From: Haladaptatus paucihalophilus DX253
GTDB taxonomy: Archaea; Halobacteriota; Halobacteria; Halobacteriales; Haladaptataceae
Direction of reading: 5' to 3'
DNA length: 64,000 nucleotides
Assembly: GCF_000376445.1 (NCBI RefSeq)
Contig: NZ_AQXI01000003.1
Location: 124,001-188,000, forward strand
Made by a program: the position numbers and the translations under genes. Below the pieces are notes generated by a model. That model saw nothing but the letters and a program-made list of their open reading frames with translations, made no database searches and was not told the origin of the DNA. Positions 48,391-57,491 of this stretch are shown here, in pieces (position 1 is the stretch's first letter; every line of letters starts with the position of its first letter).

Positions 48391-50094
48391 TTACGCCGAA
48401 CTCTCAGCCGAGAGCAGCCGACGGACTTCCGCCCGCGTTTCGGCGTCGAGGATTCGTTCGGCGTGCTCGCGCGCGTCGTCGGCATCGACCTCGCGGACGT
48501 TCGCCTTCACGTCGGGAACCGTGATGGCGCTCATGCTCAACTCGTCCAGTCCCAAGCCGACGAGCAGTTCCGTCAGGTCGGGGTCGCCGGCCATCTCGCC
48601 GCACATGCCGACCCACGCGTCTCCGTCGTGGCCCGCCGTCACCGTCCGGCGAATAGCGCGGAGGACGGCGGGGTACAGCGGGTCGTGGAGATCCGCGGTC
48701 CGGTCGTTCTCACGCGATGCGGCCATCACGTACTGCGTGAGGTCGTTCGTGCCGATGCTGAGGAACGACACCCGTTTTGCGAGGGCTTCGGCCGCGAACA
48801 CGGACCCCGGCGTCTCTATCATCACGCCGAGTTCGGGAATCGCGTAGTCGATGCCCTCGGCGGCCAGTTCCTCGGCGACGGATTCGACGCGGGAAAGCGC
48901 GGCGTCCAGTTCCTCGACGGTGGCGACGAGGGGGAACATCACGGCGAGGGAGCCGTCCGCGTCCTCGTCGTCACCGGCGGCCCGGAGCAGGGCGCGCAAC
49001 TGGGTGTCGAACAGGTTCGAATCGGAAGCGAGCGAGCGTCGAATCCCGCGCACGCCGAGGAAGGGGTTCTCCTCGGCGTGCGCGTCGAGGTACGGGATGG
49101 GTTTGTCGCCGCCGACGTCGAGCGTTCGGACGACGACCCGCTCGCCGGGAAACGCGGTCAGCGCCGCGGTGTAGGCTTCGTACTGCTCTTGCTCGTCCGG
49201 GGGAGCGTCGCGGTCGAGGAACAGGAACTCGGTTCGAAAGAGACCGATGCCGTCGGCTCCCTGCTCCGCGGCCGCGTCGAGTTCCGCGAGCGTCCCGACG
49301 TTCGCCGCGACTTCGATTTCGCGTCCGTCCGCCGTCGAGACGTGCTCTGCGACGACGGACGCCTCCGCGTCCGAAATCCGACTCCGGGCGTCGTCGTCGG
49401 GGTCGATGACGACCGTTCCGTCCTCGCCGTCAACCAGCAGTTCCCGCCCGTCGCCGACTTGGGCGAGTTCATCGCCGACGCCGACCACGGCGGGAATGCC
49501 GAGCGACCGGGCGAAAATCGCGGCGTGCGACGTTCGACCGCCGAAGATGGTTGCGAATCCGGCGAGTACGTCGGGGTCGAGCTGTGCCGTGTCGCTCGGC
49601 GTGAGTCGTTCGGCGACGAGAATCGAGCCGTTGGGAAGGTCGCCGAGGTCGGTACGGTCGCCGTCCGTCACGAGTCGAAGCAGTCGGTCGCGCACGTCGC
49701 GGAGGTCGTCCGCCCGCTCCGCCATCGACCCCTCCAAGTTCTCGAAGCGGGCGATGGGGTCCTCGAACGCCCGTCGAATCGCGTGCGGCGCGGGGAGGCC
49801 GTTCTCGATGGCGGCCTCGATGCCGCCGGTTATCTCCGGGTCGTCCAGAAACGCCCGGTGTGCGTCGAAGATTTCGGCCTCGTCCTCGCCGAGGCGGTCG
49901 CGCGTTCGTTCCCGCTCCCGTTCGAGTTCCTCGTGGGCGGCTTCCTGGGCCGATTCGAACACCGCGAGTTCCTCCTCGGGGTCGACGGTCGTCGGGTCGG
50001 GCGGGTCGCCCAAGTCGGTCGTCCCGCGATACCAGACGACCCGGCCGACGCCGGCGCGCGGCGTCACCCCTGTTCCCGAAAGTTCGGTCGTCAC
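48391..50094 (-). CDS. ptsI: PTS enzyme I (phosphoenolpyruvate-protein phosphotransferase)
   Basis: 567 residues. Phospho-His 190 in GGRTSHAAI; PEP-binding C-terminal domain with VRTLDVGGDKPIPYL, LSIGTNDLTQY and the catalytic Cys in GMCGEMAGDP (about 490). Begins with GTG overlapping the HPr stop by four bases (GTGA). Here it starts the phosphate relay EI to HPr to DhaM to DhaL. No sugar-specific EII is present, so dihydroxyacetone is the probable only target nearby. Confidence 0.95.
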   Translation of the reverse strand: MTTELSGTGVTPRAGVGRVVWYRGTTDLGDPPDPTTVDPEEELAVFESAQEAAHEELERERERTRDRLGEDEAEIFDAHRAFLDDPEITGGIEAAIENGLPAPHAIRRAFEDPIARFENLEGSMAERADDLRDVRDRLLRLVTDGDRTDLGDLPNGSILVAERLTPSDTAQLDPDVLAGFATIFGGRTSHAAIFARSLGIPAVVGVGDELAQVGDGRELLVDGEDGTVVIDPDDDARSRISDAEASVVAEHVSTADGREIEVAANVGTLAELDAAAEQGADGIGLFRTEFLFLDRDAPPDEQEQYEAYTAALTAFPGERVVVRTLDVGGDKPIPYLDAHAEENPFLGVRGIRRSLASDSNLFDTQLRALLRAAGDDEDADGSLAVMFPLVATVEELDAALSRVESVAEELAAEGIDYAIPELGVMIETPGSVFAAEALAKRVSFLSIGTNDLTQYVMAASRENDRTADLHDPLYPAVLRAIRRTVTAGHDGDAWVGMCGEMAGDPDLTELLVGLGLDELSMSAITVPDVKANVREVDADDAREHAERILDAETRAEVRRLLSAESSA

Positions 50095-50360
50095 GATTCT
50101 TCGTCCTCCGGGGTCGTGAGAACGTCCGCCAGCGCGTCGAGGGCCTCCTCGGCGTCGTCGCCCTCCGCGACGAGGTGAACGTCGTCGTCCTTCCGCGCGT
50201 TGAGCGTCGTAACCGACAACATGCTTCGGGCATCCACCGGGTCGCCGTCCACGAGAGAGACGGTACAGTCGGCGTCGAACTCGTTCGCGGTCGTGACGAA
50301 CCGCGCGGCTGGTCGGGCGTGCAGTCCGGCCTCCGGGACGATGGTGACGGTACGTTCCAT
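50091..50360 (-). CDS. ptsH: HPr phosphocarrier protein
   Basis: 89 residues from MERTVTIVPEAGLHARPAAR. Active His 14 in LHARPA; Ser 46 is kept (DARSMLSVTT), the site that HPr kinase modifies in some Gram-positives, though no HPr kinase is in this window. GTGA overlap with ptsI. Confidence 0.94.
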   Translation of the reverse strand: MERTVTIVPEAGLHARPAARFVTTANEFDADCTVSLVDGDPVDARSMLSVTTLNARKDDDVHLVAEGDDAEEALDALADVLTTPEDEES

Positions 50361-50424
50361 CCGGCTCATTGCCGACAATTGGAGCGGAACCCGCTTCATG
50401 CTATCGCCGCCGTCATTTCTGTCA

Positions 50425-50664
50425 TCAACGCCATTTCCGCAACCCCCACTGTGCACGGGTGTAGCCGAGCGCGAACAACACGGTGCCGACCAGCATCAGC
50501 GACCCGCCGAGCAGCGGTTCGTGAACCGACGTTCCGGGCGCGGAGATGGCGACGAGCGCCAGCCCGGACGCGAGGACCGCCAGTCCCACGAGACTCACCG
50601 GGTCAAGGAACACCAGTCTGAGGTAGGCACCCGTCGAACGCTCCGGGTCGTCCGAAGTCGTCAC
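50425..50664 (-). CDS. 79-residue two-helix membrane protein beside glpF
   Basis: Starts GTG at 50664: MTTSDDPERSTGAYLRLVFL, helices about 25-45 and 50-70, ending QWGLRKWR. Nine bp after glpF, same strand, so likely in the glycerol operon. Unknown function. Confidence 0.65.
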   Translation of the reverse strand: MTTSDDPERSTGAYLRLVFLDPVSLVGLAVLASGLALVAISAPGTSVHEPLLGGSLMLVGTVLFALGYTRAQWGLRKWR

Positions 50665-50673
50665 GGCGGCCGT

Positions 50674-51681
50674 CTAGCTCCCTCCCGCCGGGCGTTCCTG
50701 TTCCTCGTCGTGGACCGCCGGTTCCTCCGGTTCTATATCCTCGGCTTCCAGCCTGATGACGTACCGACGCGTCAGGAAGTCGTAGAGGCCGCCGCCGATG
50801 ATGCCGCCGACGATGGTCGAGACGGACGGGAGCCACCAGCCGCCGCGCGGTCCGGGGAAGGCGACGCTCCCCCACCCGGCGAGATAGCCCAGAATCCGCG
50901 GACCGAGGTCGCGGGCGGGGTTCAACGCCGCCATGCTGATGGGCGCTTCGTACTGGACGAGCGCTGCGACGGTCAGCCCGATGAGGAACGCCGCGATGCC
51001 GGGCGACGCCCGCGTTCCCATCGGATTGTCGTCGTCCACCAGCGCGAAGATGACGCCGACGAGGATGGCCGTGATGACCACCTCGCTGAAGAACGCTTGC
51101 GGGAACGAGACGAGGAAGGCGGCTTCCTTCAGCGTGTTGAAGTCGCCAACCTTCACGCCCGCGAACGCCGGATTCGGGAAGAACGTCCAGAGGGTCATCC
51201 CCGTTATCGAACTGCCGGGCTGGCCGCGGACGACGTTGTTCGCCTGACTGAACTGCTGGTAGTAGCCCGACCACGTGACGAGCAGGGTTCCGGCCGCCAG
51301 AAACGCCCCCACGATTTGGGAGACGATGTAGCCCGGAACGTGCTTCCACGGGAAGTCGCGCCAAACGGCGTTCGCAATCGTCACCGCGGGGTTGATGTGA
51401 CCCTCCGAGACGCCGCCGACCCAGTAGACGGCGAACATCACGGCGAATCCCCACAGGACGGCCACGCCGAACAGGTCGAATCCGCCCGTCAACACCGAGA
51501 CGACGACCGCACCGTCGCCGAGGAGGATGAGGATGAACGTGCCGACGAGTTCGTTGACGTACTTCGCACCCCAATATTCCTCCATCTCTCCGCCGTCGGT
51601 GGCGACTTCTCCGCCGTCGGTGGGGATTTCACTATCGCCGGAAACGGCCTCGACGTCCTCGGTTTCCGCGTCGCTCGTCAT
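50674..51681 (-). CDS. glpF: glycerol facilitator / aquaglyceroporin (MIP family)
   Basis: 335 residues. NPA boxes HINPAVTIA (about 96-104) and LNPARDLGPR (about 256-265), the latter with the Asp typical of glycerol channels. About 40-residue acidic N-terminal tail contains a TDGGE repeat (tail DNA repeats CTCCGCCGTCGGTGG). Operon with glpK (1-nt gap), passing glycerol in. Confidence 0.94.
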   Translation of the reverse strand: MTSDAETEDVEAVSGDSEIPTDGGEVATDGGEMEEYWGAKYVNELVGTFILILLGDGAVVVSVLTGGFDLFGVAVLWGFAVMFAVYWVGGVSEGHINPAVTIANAVWRDFPWKHVPGYIVSQIVGAFLAAGTLLVTWSGYYQQFSQANNVVRGQPGSSITGMTLWTFFPNPAFAGVKVGDFNTLKEAAFLVSFPQAFFSEVVITAILVGVIFALVDDDNPMGTRASPGIAAFLIGLTVAALVQYEAPISMAALNPARDLGPRILGYLAGWGSVAFPGPRGGWWLPSVSTIVGGIIGGGLYDFLTRRYVIRLEAEDIEPEEPAVHDEEQERPAGGS

Positions 51682-51682
51682 C

Positions 51683-53221
51683 TCAGGCACCCCCCTCGCG
51701 CGCCCAACCGAGGGAGCGCTCGACGGCATCCTCCCAGCGGTCGTACATCTCGTCGGCCTCGGCTTCCGACATCTTCGGCTCGAACTCGCGGTCCACCTGC
51801 CAGTTCGTTCGGAGATCGTCCGTCGAGTCCCAGTAGCCGACGGCGAGTCCGGCGGCGTAGGCAGACCCGAGCGCCGTCGTCTCGTCCACCACGGGGCGAA
51901 CGATGTCCGCCCCTAGAATATCGGCCTGCAACTGACAGAGGAAGTTGTTCTTCACCGCGCCGCCGTCGACTTTCAACGACTCGATGTCGATGCCGCTGTC
52001 GGCCTCCATCGCCTCGGCCACGTCGCGGGTCTGGTAGGCGATGGCTTCGAGCGTCGCCCGAACGACGTGTTCCTTTCGCGTTCCGCGGGTCATCCCGACG
52101 AGGGTGCCGCGGGCGCGCTGGTTCCAGTGGGGCGCACCGAGGCCCGTGAACGCCGGAACCATGTACACGCCGTCCGTCGAATCGACGCTTCGAGCCATCG
52201 ACTCTGTGGCCGCCGCGTCGTCGATGAAGCCGACGTCCGGGAGCCACTCGATGGCCGCGCCGGTGACGAAGATGGAGCCTTCGAGCGCGTACTGCACCGG
52301 TTCGCCCGAGCGCTGGAACCCGACCGTCGTGAGGAGGCCGTGTTCGCTCTCGACGGCCTCGTCGCCGGTGTTGAGCAGGAAGAAACTGCCCGTTCCGTAG
52401 GTGTTCTTCGCATCTCCGGCGTCGAAACAGGTCTGGCCGAACAGCGCCGCCTGCTGGTCGCCGAACGCGCCCGCGACCGGGATTTCCGCGCCGAGGAACC
52501 CGTCGGGGTCTGTCGAGCCGTAGGTCTCGTCGTCGCTCGACGGGCGGACTTCGGGCAACATCTCGCGCGGGACGCCGAACTCCTCACAGAGTTCGTCGTC
52601 CCAATCCATCTCGTGGATGTCGAACAGCATCGTTCGGGACGCGTTCGTCACGTCCGTGATGTGTTCGCCCGTCAGGTTGTATATCAACCACGAGTCGATG
52701 GTTCCGAACAGGATTTCGCCCTCCTCGGCGCGCTCCCGGATGTCCGCCGGGCGGGCGCGTTGGAGTTTTATCGGGTCGGTGTTGTCGAGCAGCCATTCGG
52801 CTTTCGTCGCCGAGAAGTACGCGTCCGGTTCCAACCCCGTCTTCGCCCGGATATCCTCGACCTTGCCCTCCGACTCCAACTGCTCAACCCGGTCGGTCGT
52901 GCGGCGGTCCTGCCACACGATGGCGTCGTGTATCGGACTGCCGCTATCGGCGTCCCACAGCAGGGTCGTCTCGCGCTGGTTCGTGATGCCGATGGCCTCC
53001 AACTGGTCGGCAGCGACGTCGGCCTCGTCCAGTGCGGTCGTGACGACGTGTTGCGTGTTCTCCCAGATTTCGAGCGGGTCGTGTTCGACCCATCCCGGTT
53101 CCGGGTATTTCTGTTCGTGCTTCTCGTAGGCGCTTTCGACGACGCGACCGTCGTGGTCGAACAGCATGAACCGCGTTCCGGTCGTCCCTTGGTCGATAGC
53201 GCCGACATACGTATCTGACAT
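51683..53221 (-). CDS. glpK: glycerol kinase
   Basis: 512 residues. FGGY kinase: starts MSDTYVGAIDQGTTGTRFML, catalytic Asp in PVAGAFGDQQAALFGQ, ATP motifs KNTYGTGSFFLLNTG and EGSIFVTGAAIEWL. Glycerol plus ATP to glycerol 3-phosphate. The ATG at 53221 has a GGGGGA-type Shine-Dalgarno about 6 nt upstream; a CATTATTC TATA-like box lies near 53297. First gene of the glpK-glpF run. Confidence 0.97.
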   Translation of the reverse strand: MSDTYVGAIDQGTTGTRFMLFDHDGRVVESAYEKHEQKYPEPGWVEHDPLEIWENTQHVVTTALDEADVAADQLEAIGITNQRETTLLWDADSGSPIHDAIVWQDRRTTDRVEQLESEGKVEDIRAKTGLEPDAYFSATKAEWLLDNTDPIKLQRARPADIRERAEEGEILFGTIDSWLIYNLTGEHITDVTNASRTMLFDIHEMDWDDELCEEFGVPREMLPEVRPSSDDETYGSTDPDGFLGAEIPVAGAFGDQQAALFGQTCFDAGDAKNTYGTGSFFLLNTGDEAVESEHGLLTTVGFQRSGEPVQYALEGSIFVTGAAIEWLPDVGFIDDAAATESMARSVDSTDGVYMVPAFTGLGAPHWNQRARGTLVGMTRGTRKEHVVRATLEAIAYQTRDVAEAMEADSGIDIESLKVDGGAVKNNFLCQLQADILGADIVRPVVDETTALGSAYAAGLAVGYWDSTDDLRTNWQVDREFEPKMSEAEADEMYDRWEDAVERSLGWAREGGA

Positions 53222-53342
53222 TGGATCCCCCATTCGGTGTGCCGGTCCGTTCCCCCACTCGGACACACCTCGGGAAAGAGACGGGACGAAGAATAATGAT
53301 GTTTTCCCACGCTGTCACTGACGACCGGCCGGGAAGATACCC
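53222..53342 (-). promoter_or_regulatory. glpK promoter and leader
   Basis: On the minus strand CATTATTC serves as a likely TATA box, then a GC-rich leader with small inverted arms GTCCG/CGGAC and a Shine-Dalgarno before the ATG. A short hairpin could affect translation. Confidence 0.4.
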
Positions 53343-54317
53343 TTAGCTCGCGTCGGCGATGCGGTCGTACTGTCCCGCCGAGAGTTCGATGTCGGCCGCG
53401 CCGACGTTCTCCTCCAGTTGCTCGACCGTTCGCGCGCCGACGATGGGCGTACACGAGAAGTCGCGCTGTTGGATGAGCCAGCGGAGCGCGACCTGTGCCG
53501 GGGTCGCGTCGAGTTCGTCCGCGATGGCCCGAATCTCGTCCAGTACCTCCCAGCCCTCCTCGGACATGTAGTAGTCCTCGAAGTAGTCCACGAGGTCCGC
53601 GCGCGACCCGACCGGCGTGTCGCCGTCGCGTTCGTACTTGCCGGTCAGGAACCCGCCAGCGAGCGGCGAGTACGGGCAGACCGCGAGGTCCTGGTCCGCG
53701 CAGACGTCGAGGTAGTCCTGCACTTCGTCGCCCGCCGCCGCGTGGTACATCGGCTGTGTCACGTCGAAGCGTTCGAGGCCGTTCACGTCGCTCTGCCAGA
53801 GCGCCTTGGTCAACTGCCACGCGGCCATCGAACTCGCGCCGAGGTAGTTCACCTTCCCCTCCTCGACGAGTTCGGTCAACGTGGAGAGCGTCTCCTCGAT
53901 GGGCGTCTCCTCGTCCCAGCGGTGGATGTAGTAGACGTCGAGGTAGTCCGTCCCGAGGCGGTCGAGCGTGCCCTCGATTTGCGCTCGGATGTGCTTGCGC
54001 GAGAGACCGGAGTCGTTCGGGCCGGGTTCGCCCCACCCGTCGAACGGGAAGTACACCTTCGAGGCGATGACGAAATCCTCGCGGTCGTGGTCCGCGAGCC
54101 AGTCGCCGATCCACTCCTCGCTGGTGCCGTTCGGGCTTCCGTAGACGTTCGCCGTGTCGATGAAGTTGATGCCGTTCTCCCACGCCGTATCGAGCAGGTC
54201 GTGGGCCGTCTCGCGGTCCGTTTCGACCGTCCCGTCCGACTCCATGGCGAATCGCCACGTTCCGAAACACAGTTCTGAAACTTTCGTGCCGGTGGAGCCG
54301 AGAGTTCTGTACTCCAT
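53343..54317 (-). CDS. aldo/keto reductase (second)
   Basis: 324 residues from MEYRTLGSTGTKVSELCFGTWR. FIDTANVYGSPNG (Asp, Tyr), VIASKVY (Lys), YYIHRWD (His), and PYSPLAGGFLTGKY typical of the AKR11/12 group. Start at 54317, four residues inside the longest reading frame. Redox enzyme of unknown substrate. Confidence 0.9.
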   Translation of the reverse strand: MEYRTLGSTGTKVSELCFGTWRFAMESDGTVETDRETAHDLLDTAWENGINFIDTANVYGSPNGTSEEWIGDWLADHDREDFVIASKVYFPFDGWGEPGPNDSGLSRKHIRAQIEGTLDRLGTDYLDVYYIHRWDEETPIEETLSTLTELVEEGKVNYLGASSMAAWQLTKALWQSDVNGLERFDVTQPMYHAAAGDEVQDYLDVCADQDLAVCPYSPLAGGFLTGKYERDGDTPVGSRADLVDYFEDYYMSEEGWEVLDEIRAIADELDATPAQVALRWLIQQRDFSCTPIVGARTVEQLEENVGAADIELSAGQYDRIADAS

Positions 54318-54369
54318 GTTCGAACGCACCGTTCCCGTACAAGTAAAGCTCCGGAAAGAGGAAGTTCGT

Positions 54370-54391
54370 CGGTCGGCCTTCGGGCCGACCG
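54370..54391. terminator. 9-bp hairpin with TTCG loop
   Basis: CGGTCGGCC-TTCG-GGCCGACCG, perfect stem. Lies beyond the spondin gene stop (54450) and before the aldo/keto reductase start (54317), so likely ends the upstream minus-strand transcript. Confidence 0.5.
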
Positions 54392-54449
54392 CTCACGTCA
54401 CCCGCACGACGTCGCAAAGAACGCGTGTCGTCACGCGGCCCCCACGCCG

Positions 54450-55259
54450 TCACGCGTTCCTCGATGCGACCGTGACCCGAATCACGTCGGCGACCGCCGG
54501 ATACCGAAATCCGTCGTCGACCCTCGATATCGGCTGTACCGGTGCGTTCTCGTCGGGTCCCGTGTTCGGCGCGGACTGTCGCGGGGCTTGGTTCGGCCCG
54601 GTTCCGGGCTGTTCGTTCCGTTCGGTGCCCGCGTCCCAGAGGAGCACCTGCGACGTCACGTTGCCGCTGATGGGGTTGCCGCTCCGGAAGAGCGGGATGC
54701 CGATGCCGCCCGGCGCGAAAAAGAGGTCGTTCGACGGGACGAACATCGTGGCGAACGACAGGCGCTCGCCCGGTTGGGCGTCGAAGTCGAACCGATACGT
54801 CTGCCCCGGTTCGAGCGGCCCCGGTTGGTCACTCCCCTCCGGTCGGTCGAAAACGTCGCTTTGGACCCCCTGTTGGTCGTCGAGGGACCGCTCCAGTCGG
54901 GTCGGGTCGCCGTCCTCGGCGAGCTGTTCGAGTCCCCGTGCGCCGCCCTGCTTCCCGGCGGTGAAGATGGGGTCGCCACCGCGGTAGACGGCGTAGACGC
55001 CGGGTGAGAGCGGGACCGGTTGACGTTCCCCGTCGGGCGGTTGGAGCGTGTCGTTGCTGGAGACGTTGCGGATTTCCACCGTGAACTCCGTCTCCCCATT
55101 TCCACCGTCTTGCGCGCTCGCCACGCCGATTCCCGCGAACCCGGAGAGAGCGGCGGTTCCGCCGAGCGCGGTCGTTCGGAGCAGGTCGCGGCGTGTGTAC
55201 CGTCGGCGGTGTTCGCGTCCCGCCGACCGTGAACCGTGGCGTTCGAATGGTCGTGTCAT
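54450..55259 (-). CDS. Tat-secreted spondin-domain protein
   Basis: 269 residues. Tat motif RRDLLRTTALGGTAALSGFAG then spondin_N fold (about 55-255): TEFTVEIRNVSS, LSPGVYAVYRG, RLSFATMFVPSNDLFFAPGGIGIPLF, and EVLLWDAGTE-like stretch QVLLWDAGTERNEQPGTGPNQAPRQS. Start at 55259. Extracellular; adhesion or matrix role likely, unproven in archaea. Preceded by two tandem 23-bp repeats. Confidence 0.87.
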   Translation of the reverse strand: MTRPFERHGSRSAGREHRRRYTRRDLLRTTALGGTAALSGFAGIGVASAQDGGNGETEFTVEIRNVSSNDTLQPPDGERQPVPLSPGVYAVYRGGDPIFTAGKQGGARGLEQLAEDGDPTRLERSLDDQQGVQSDVFDRPEGSDQPGPLEPGQTYRFDFDAQPGERLSFATMFVPSNDLFFAPGGIGIPLFRSGNPISGNVTSQVLLWDAGTERNEQPGTGPNQAPRQSAPNTGPDENAPVQPISRVDDGFRYPAVADVIRVTVASRNA

Positions 55260-55324
55260 GGACTCCCCATTGAGAAGCACGGGAGACGAAATAAGCCCGG
55301 AGCATCCTTCACGCCGATAATTCC

Positions 55325-55370
55325 TCGCTACGACGCACAAGGTCGTATCGCTACGACGCACAAGGACGTA
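55325..55370 (-). repeat. two tandem 23-bp repeats upstream of the spondin gene
   Basis: Units 55325-55347 and 55348-55370 share TCGCTACGACGCACAAGG and end CGTA; one mismatch (T versus A at unit position 19). They lie just upstream of a TATA-like GAATTATCG (about 55311-55319), the usual activator position. Period 23 is about two helical turns. Confidence 0.65.
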
Positions 55371-55445
55371 TTATCGAAACGCGGGGCGGAACGGGACGGC
55401 GATAATCGTTGTTACTCCGCCCGTGTCGGGGAACAACGACCCGAT

Positions 55446-56477
55446 TCAGCCCTCGTACTTCCGTCGGAGGACGACCGTTCCGGTCGCGTCCCGCACGACG
55501 ACCGTATCCCCGCCGTTGTTCCAGACCGCGGCGTCGGCGTTCCAGTGGAGTTCCGACGCCGAGTCCGACCCGCTCCCCGTGTAGAGCGTGAGCGTCTCCC
55601 CGCCTGCGAGCGTCACGCCCGACGGCACGCGGTACGTGTGCCCGCCGTCGTCCGAAACCGTCCACCCGGAGAGGTCGAGCGTTTCGTCGGCCGCGTTCTT
55701 CAGGACGACGTACTCGTCGTTCAGGTTCTCGTGGTCGTTTCCGTCCGCGTCCGCGTGGATTCGAGCGACGGAAAGGCCGCTCGTGCCGCCGTCGGTCGCC
55801 ACTCGGGTCGTCGATTCGTCCGTCGTCACCGTTCCGTCCGTGTTCCCTTTCCCGTCCGCACTCCTCCCTCCGTTCGTGCACTCCCAGAGACCGACGTCGT
55901 GCTGCTGTGCGTTCGCCTCGGCGGCGTAAAACCGGTCGCGCTTGGTGAACTCGCTGTCGTACACCCGCGCGTAGCCCTGTTTGACCAGTTGGTAATTAAA
56001 CCGCGTCCCGTCCGACTCGCGGATGTAAATCAGCAATCGACCGTAGTACCCCCGCGGTCCCTCGTTCGCGTCCAGCGTGATGGTCACTCGTTCGTCCACG
56101 AGTTCCGCTCTGGCGAACTCGCTCGCCTTGTGCCCCCAGTCGCGGAGACAGCGCTCTCCGCTCGCGTCGTCCGGTACCCCTTCGAACTCCGACGGGTCGT
56201 TCTCGGTGTGCACCTCGGGCGTATCGACGCCGAGGAGTCGCCCCGTATCCGTCGTTCCGTTCGCGTAGCGGAACTCCACGGTGTCGCCGTCCACGATGCG
56301 GGTGATGGTGACCGTCCACTGGCTGGTCTGGCTCCGGGACCCCGTATTCGAGGTCGGTTCGACCGACTGCGGCGTCGTAGTCTCTTGTACCGACGTGCAC
56401 CCGGCGACCAGCGCGCTCGTCACGACGACGAGGAGGATGGCGACGGAAACCGACCGGGAGGGAACCCTGAAAGACAC
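55446..56477 (-). CDS. lipoprotein with thermonuclease (SNase) and lamin-tail domains
   Basis: 343 residues from GTG at 56477. Lipobox VAGC (Cys about 27). SNase domain (about 50-205): IVDGDTVEFRY, LLGVDTPEVH, RGYYGRLLIYI with catalytic Arg/Glu/Asp. Lamin-tail domain (about 240-343): ENLNDEYVVLKN, LDLSGWTVSDDGGHTYRVPSGVTL. TATA-like CTTTAACC 30 nt before the GTG. An extracellular DNA/RNA-degrading enzyme. Confidence 0.9.
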   Translation of the reverse strand: MSFRVPSRSVSVAILLVVVTSALVAGCTSVQETTTPQSVEPTSNTGSRSQTSQWTVTITRIVDGDTVEFRYANGTTDTGRLLGVDTPEVHTENDPSEFEGVPDDASGERCLRDWGHKASEFARAELVDERVTITLDANEGPRGYYGRLLIYIRESDGTRFNYQLVKQGYARVYDSEFTKRDRFYAAEANAQQHDVGLWECTNGGRSADGKGNTDGTVTTDESTTRVATDGGTSGLSVARIHADADGNDHENLNDEYVVLKNAADETLDLSGWTVSDDGGHTYRVPSGVTLAGGETLTLYTGSGSDSASELHWNADAAVWNNGGDTVVVRDATGTVVLRRKYEG

Positions 56478-56529
56478 GCCACAACCGAGACGTTTGTAGG
56501 GGTTAAAGCTAGGCGACTTCGACGCGACG

Positions 56530-57381
56530 TCAGCCGCTGGCGGGCAGATACGGGAGCGGGCTGACCGGGCAGAACATCGGCGCTTCGGTGAGGAGGTGGC
56601 GGAGAACGCGAACGTGGCCAGCCCCGACGAGCAACAGGATTCTGTCGTCTTCGGAATCCATCGCCCGCCAAAGGTGGTGAACCATGCGAATGTTCCGCTC
56701 GTACCAGTAGGCGAGCGCGACCGGACTCCCGAACGGTCCGTCCGCCGCACGAATTCCCGCATCGAACATGGAGTCGTGGTTAAACCGGCGTTCCTCCTTC
56801 CGGTTGATCCAGTCGAGGTACTCGGGAATCGTCGAGGAGGAAAGTCGGTCGTCGCTCTCACGCTGTACCGCGTCGCGCTCGGGCAGTTCTATTTCCGTCT
56901 TCCGACCCGAATCGATGTCGCGGTCTTCGAACGGGTCGGAATCGGGTTCGTCGGGATATTCGTCTATCGCGGCGACCCCGTCGTGGTCGAGGTGGTCGGC
57001 GAGTCGGAAGCCGACCTGGACGATTTCGCTCCGACATTCGGTCGTCAGTTCGTTCCGTTCCGAGTGGGACGCGGGAAACGTCTCTTCACGGTCGTAGGTG
57101 CGGTCGCCCGACCGATACTCCCGATAGCGGTCGTTTATCGACTCGTTTCGGTCGTAGGGGCGCTCGACGGCAACCGCGTCCGGTTCCCACTCCGAAACTC
57201 GAGTCACCAAGTCGCGCAACTCGGCTTGTCGGCGGTCGGCAAGCACGTCGTCGGCATCGACGTTCACCTCGTCCAGTCCGGGGTTATCCATGTGATAGGT
57301 GCCGAGCACCATCACCTGCACTTGTTCGGGCGTCGGTTCCGGCCATCCCTTCGGGATTCGTTTCTCGTTCGTGTTCGCCAT
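56530..57381 (-). CDS. DUF5694 (TraB/ChaN-like) family protein
   Basis: 283 residues. Starts MANTNEKRIPKGWPEPTP; VQVMVLGTYHMDNPG and WEPDAVAVERPY fit the TraB/ChaN-like fold. C-terminal HH (MVHHLWRAM) and LLLVGAGHVRVLRHLL match the family. Function unknown. Alone in its operon. Confidence 0.82.
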   Translation of the reverse strand: MANTNEKRIPKGWPEPTPEQVQVMVLGTYHMDNPGLDEVNVDADDVLADRRQAELRDLVTRVSEWEPDAVAVERPYDRNESINDRYREYRSGDRTYDREETFPASHSERNELTTECRSEIVQVGFRLADHLDHDGVAAIDEYPDEPDSDPFEDRDIDSGRKTEIELPERDAVQRESDDRLSSSTIPEYLDWINRKEERRFNHDSMFDAGIRAADGPFGSPVALAYWYERNIRMVHHLWRAMDSEDDRILLLVGAGHVRVLRHLLTEAPMFCPVSPLPYLPASG

Positions 57382-57491
57382 GGACGGAACGACCGATGCG
57401 CCGGGAATAAATGTTCGTAGAATGAGATTTCTGTGCACGAGATTACAGAAGCGCGGTTCTACTCCCGGATTGTCATTTCCTGTGTTGTCGT

